Positions 7,301 through 8,734 of a stretch of DNA of 8,734 bases are shown here, in pieces. Position numbers and translations under genes: made by a program. Origin of the DNA: Kangiella sp. (lineage in GTDB: Bacteria > Pseudomonadota > Gammaproteobacteria > Enterobacterales > Kangiellaceae). Each line of letters begins with the position of its first letter. Position 1 is the first letter of the stretch. The stretch spans positions 1 through 8,734 of the forward strand of contig JAPHRL010000275.1 in assembly GCA_026195755.1 (NCBI GenBank). Reading direction: 5' to 3'. Under the pieces are notes generated by a model. The model made no database searches. It saw nothing but the letters and a program-made list of their open reading frames with translations, and was not told where the DNA came from.

Positions 7301-8326
7301 TTACAACCTTTTAGTAAACTATCTGATACTGATATTGGTTTAGAAAAAGAAGATTTGTATAACTGGCAATTGGAATGCGCATCGTGTCGAATCAATGGTA
7401 TTGATACCGGAGTGCTAACACTGGTAACCAAGCAGACAGAACAGGGCGTAACACTACAAGGTGATAGTAAGATCCAGGGGTTATTATCAGCCTATCTTGA
7501 AGGCAGCTGGTTTGATGACATCAGTACAATAAAAATCACCTTTACCTCGCCTAACGCGGGTCGTTTGTTAGAGCGTTGGGGTTATGGCGATGGGGTCAGG
7601 GAAACACAAACAAATGGTAGTCTGAATTTAAGTTGGCAAGGTGGTTGGCATCAGTTTGAGTTAGCAAAAAGTGATGGCAAGTTAGCCGTTAACACCGAAC
7701 AAGGTGTGGTTCGCGAATTAAGTGATCGGCAGGCACGTGTGTTTAGTTTGTTCTCCTTACAAAGTTTACGCCGTCGTTTGTCACTGGACTTTAGAGACTT
7801 ATTTGAAGATGGATTTTTCTATGACTCAATTGATGGAAAGTTCACGATTGCAAAGGGCATCGTTCATAGTGATGCGGTGGTTATTAATGGTGCTACTGCT
7901 GAAGTCACTATTTCGGGCTATACCAATCTGGTTAATAACACTGTCGATCAGAACGTTGTTGTTATACCTAAGCTCGGCTCCAGTTTACCGCTGCTAGCAG
8001 GTTGGGCTATCGAACCCACTACTGGCTTGATCATGTTATTAATTAATAAAATTTTTGAGCCGGTATTGGATGTTGTAGTCAGAATTGAATATAACATTAA
8101 AGGTGACTTAGCAAATCCTGTCGTCATTGAGGTCGATAAAAAGTCGAAGGAAATAGTAGTACCCGATGAAGAGCTTTTAGAACAGGTTGAAGGCGAACCC
8201 ATTTTAGAGACTGAGCTCATCGAGCAAGAGAGTACCTTAGACTCCGAGCCGCAACAACAGCAGGTTCCTGAAAATACTGACAAAGGCGGTGAGCAAACAA
8301 AGCACAAAGAGGATGGTAATGAGTAA
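4382..8326 (+). CDS. yhdP: YhdP, AsmA-like envelope phospholipid transport protein
   Basis: Large inner-membrane-anchored periplasmic protein of the YhdP/TIGR02099 family (DUF3971 plus AsmA-like region). With TamB and YdbH, E. coli YhdP supports phospholipid movement to the outer membrane, probably as a long grooved beta-bridge. The 1314 residues compare with 1266 in E. coli. A basic start is followed by one membrane helix (about 13-39); the rest is repetitive beta-strand sequence with no further clear helix. The C-terminal AsmA-like part holds the best conserved block, from N-T-E-Q-G-V-V (about 1103) through L-R-R-R-L-S-L-D-F-R-D-L-F (about 1130) to a hydrophobic segment (L-A-G-W-A-I-E-P-T-T-G-L-I-M-L-L-I, near 1205-1222) and D-L-A-N-P-V-V. 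Residues from about 1249 form an acidic, Gln-rich tail, and a C-x-x-C occurs at 999-1002. The start is ATG 4382 with a weak GGAAG (4373-4377), 12 bases after rng. The gene is full length and unbroken. Confidence 0.95.
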   Translation: MAKGIITLVRKWLTKLLWLVSIFVILFVLVVSVLKLILPYWLDDKEKIVELVEKQIGGEFDYQQLVVDWTRFRPTVYLEGLSWSSDDHRIQLSSSRNTIELNLWQSLIDGYLQTESVEINGVNLSYTIQELATEQDVNPLSNLSIDRIKLALSMYPEVLQQRKIVVRDLSLTVRHQGNSRTLVSPLLRFEKMGNERQVIIDTRSELFSSGRFVIESKGQPFASNSHINIYTALEDTDIKSLAQFLNLTQEFPVDLVNLKLWLTYEGEVPVAGFAQVDASGDESRIAELNGAIRFKSDENGFHLSSERFHLVERQVDQTLLDFDTQFLVDVERQDSTATWNLSADNFPISYLITSVSPFLSQDTLSLLNGTSPDGHIHQFQMVAKQSDQVFKPIKANIVISDLDVKEYETIPGFQIDYLAIKDEAGKWRINLETDDASLSIKHWLNNPVTIDSLTFNGLLSVEKTTAIEIDEFKVANPDLSINAEGLVTLFENNQGDTDAELALYAEAYDINIGEIHKYLPRQGMKQKTVDYLTMSLQGGTVDKAKFLLRGDLESFPYKDGAGQFYIEADVSDAVFKFHPEWPQADSLSAKAIFDNDEMLIVADSGNLLGSSVVEAKATIDSFSNEISMLVITADATVTNESYLALHQSSPLKEDIGEAITDFKINKPITSTVEITIPLGNDVPATIKGTIPLDGHRVSLKDYSIALNQVNGLIHFTEDGAYSENLRGSLWGNPFTIDVKVDDFTGDADLVKLDATSNFSVGKVFDSQKIQSPLSITGSSELVVRYRVDHQAQQSLIVRTDLKGTEIIGPDWLSKDRQQVADVLITLFEAAGQVKSRAIYRNTISSQLQFSSNNFNDIKGVVALGNLATTDIKAPQDGVAIRGEFNEIKSYDWINSLQFKKGGSFSWPQWIDHIDIKTPIFEVAGQKLHNVHLSDELLAGQYLRFKATAEEGKGSLTLYDDGRKHVVIDQLDIELQPFSKLSDTDIGLEKEDLYNWQLECASCRINGIDTGVLTLVTKQTEQGVTLQGDSKIQGLLSAYLEGSWFDDISTIKITFTSPNAGRLLERWGYGDGVRETQTNGSLNLSWQGGWHQFELAKSDGKLAVNTEQGVVRELSDRQARVFSLFSLQSLRRRLSLDFRDLFEDGFFYDSIDGKFTIAKGIVHSDAVVINGATAEVTISGYTNLVNNTVDQNVVVIPKLGSSLPLLAGWAIEPTTGLIMLLINKIFEPVLDVVVRIEYNIKGDLANPVVIEVDKKSKEIVVPDEELLEQVEGEPILETELIEQESTLDSEPQQQQVPENTDKGGEQTKHKEDGNE
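8309..8313 (+). promoter_or_regulatory. Ribosome-binding site of the nitrilase-like gene, inside yhdP
   Basis: GAGGA lies five bases before ATG 8319 and is read within the last codons of yhdP. With the 8-base overlap of the two genes it indicates coupled translation and supports ATG 8319 as the start. Confidence 0.6.
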
Positions 8327-8734
8327 ATTAGTTATAGGCTTGATACAAATAACTTCATCCAGTTGCATTAAGGACAATCTTAGTAATGCGGAGCGGTTGA
8401 TTAAACAGGCTGTAACCGATGGTGCTCAAGTGATTGTTCTACCCGAGAGCTTTGCGCTGATGGAAAAATATAATGGACAAAAGCTGGAATATTTAGAACC
8501 GGATGGCAATGGTGAGATCCAGCAGTGGATGTCTGCAATGGCTAAACAATTTAAGGTGTTGCTTGTCGGTGGCACGATAGCGGTTGAGTCGAATGTCGAA
8601 AACAAGCCCTATGCGCGGTGCTATATTTATAACGAGGATGGTTCGCAGCTTACCTACTATGACAAGATCCATTTGTTTGACGTATCCGTTAAAGAAGGCG
8701 AGAGCTATTCTGAGTCGGCTAACACCTTAGCGGG
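8319..8734 (+). CDS. Carbon-nitrogen hydrolase (nitrilase superfamily, Nit type), 3' end outside the window
   Basis: The first 138 codons of a Nit-type amidase. The frame stays open to the right edge, so no stop is visible. The product M-S-K-L-V-I-G-L-I-Q-I shows the usual opening strand. The catalytic glutamate is E43 (L-P-E-S) and the catalytic lysine K116 (Y-D-K-I-H-L-F-D, 114-121); the nucleophilic cysteine should lie just past the window. The K-I-H-L-F-D-V followed by S-Y-S-E-S resembles the Nit1/Nit2 branch, whose characterised members are deaminated-glutathione amidase and omega-amidase, but the substrate cannot be fixed from half a protein. Its place between yhdP and an expected tldD matches P. 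aeruginosa PA4475. ATG 8319 overlaps the yhdP stop by eight bases (ATGAGTAA). Enteric bacteria such as E. coli lack this gene at the locus. Confidence 0.92.
   Translation, partial: MSKLVIGLIQITSSSCIKDNLSNAERLIKQAVTDGAQVIVLPESFALMEKYNGQKLEYLEPDGNGEIQQWMSAMAKQFKVLLVGGTIAVESNVENKPYARCYIYNEDGSQLTYYDKIHLFDVSVKEGESYSESANTLA

Noticed and set aside
7948..8307. 119-residue open frame on the minus strand
   Set aside because: It lies wholly within yhdP, is rich in Ser and Cys as expected from antisense reading of the acidic tail, and resembles no protein I recognise.
4382..8326. Possible frameshift or gene fusion in the 1314-residue yhdP
   Set aside because: The frame is continuous, the N-terminal anchor and the conserved C-terminal block are both present, and the length is only slightly above the family's usual size.

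Overview
The window is one contiguous, same-strand block of the cell-shape and RNA-processing cluster found in many gammaproteobacteria: mreB (3' part), mreC, mreD, maf (yhdE type), rng, yhdP and the 5' part of a nitrilase-superfamily gene. The same order occurs in Pseudomonas aeruginosa (PA4481 down to PA4475, followed by tldD), so the next gene past the right edge is probably tldD. The proteins closely resemble gammaproteobacterial homologues. The DNA is moderately AT-rich by eye, with many TTA, ATT and AAA codons. That points to a marine-type gammaproteobacterium outside the enterics and pseudomonads; a Kangiella-like organism would fit, but this is a weak guess. There are no RNA genes, mobile elements, CRISPR arrays or signs of horizontal transfer.

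Layout: 2-790 holds mreB, which begins before the window, about 85 codons short of a full-length MreB. Positions 791-862 form the only sizeable gap (72 bases) and contain a convincing Rho-independent terminator (816-839). From 863 the genes are packed tightly: mreC 863-1726, mreD 1731-2228, maf 2238-2867, rng 2873-4369, yhdP 4382-8326, and the nitrilase-like gene from 8319 past the right edge. Gaps are 4, 9, 5 and 12 bases, and the last pair overlaps by 8 bases. Several Shine-Dalgarno sequences lie inside or across the end of the preceding gene, so translational coupling is likely.

MreB, MreC and MreD form the core of the elongasome, which directs lateral wall synthesis. Maf (YhdE type) is a nucleotide pyrophosphatase linked to division and shape. 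RNase G processes the 16S rRNA 5' end and some mRNAs. YhdP is a large AsmA-like envelope protein that helps move phospholipid to the outer membrane. The cluster therefore joins wall growth, envelope lipid supply and RNA turnover.

The most notable point is the start of mreC. The conserved N-terminus (K-N-L-F-T-R-G-P-S-L) can only be translated if the gene starts at an ATT codon at 863, which has a good AGGAG seven bases upstream. No ATG, GTG or TTG occurs in that frame before a TTG at 899, and that start would remove the conserved leader and part of the membrane anchor. With the terminator just upstream, this suggests two layers that hold MreC (and perhaps MreD) below MreB. Otherwise the region looks ordinary, and I found no undescribed system.
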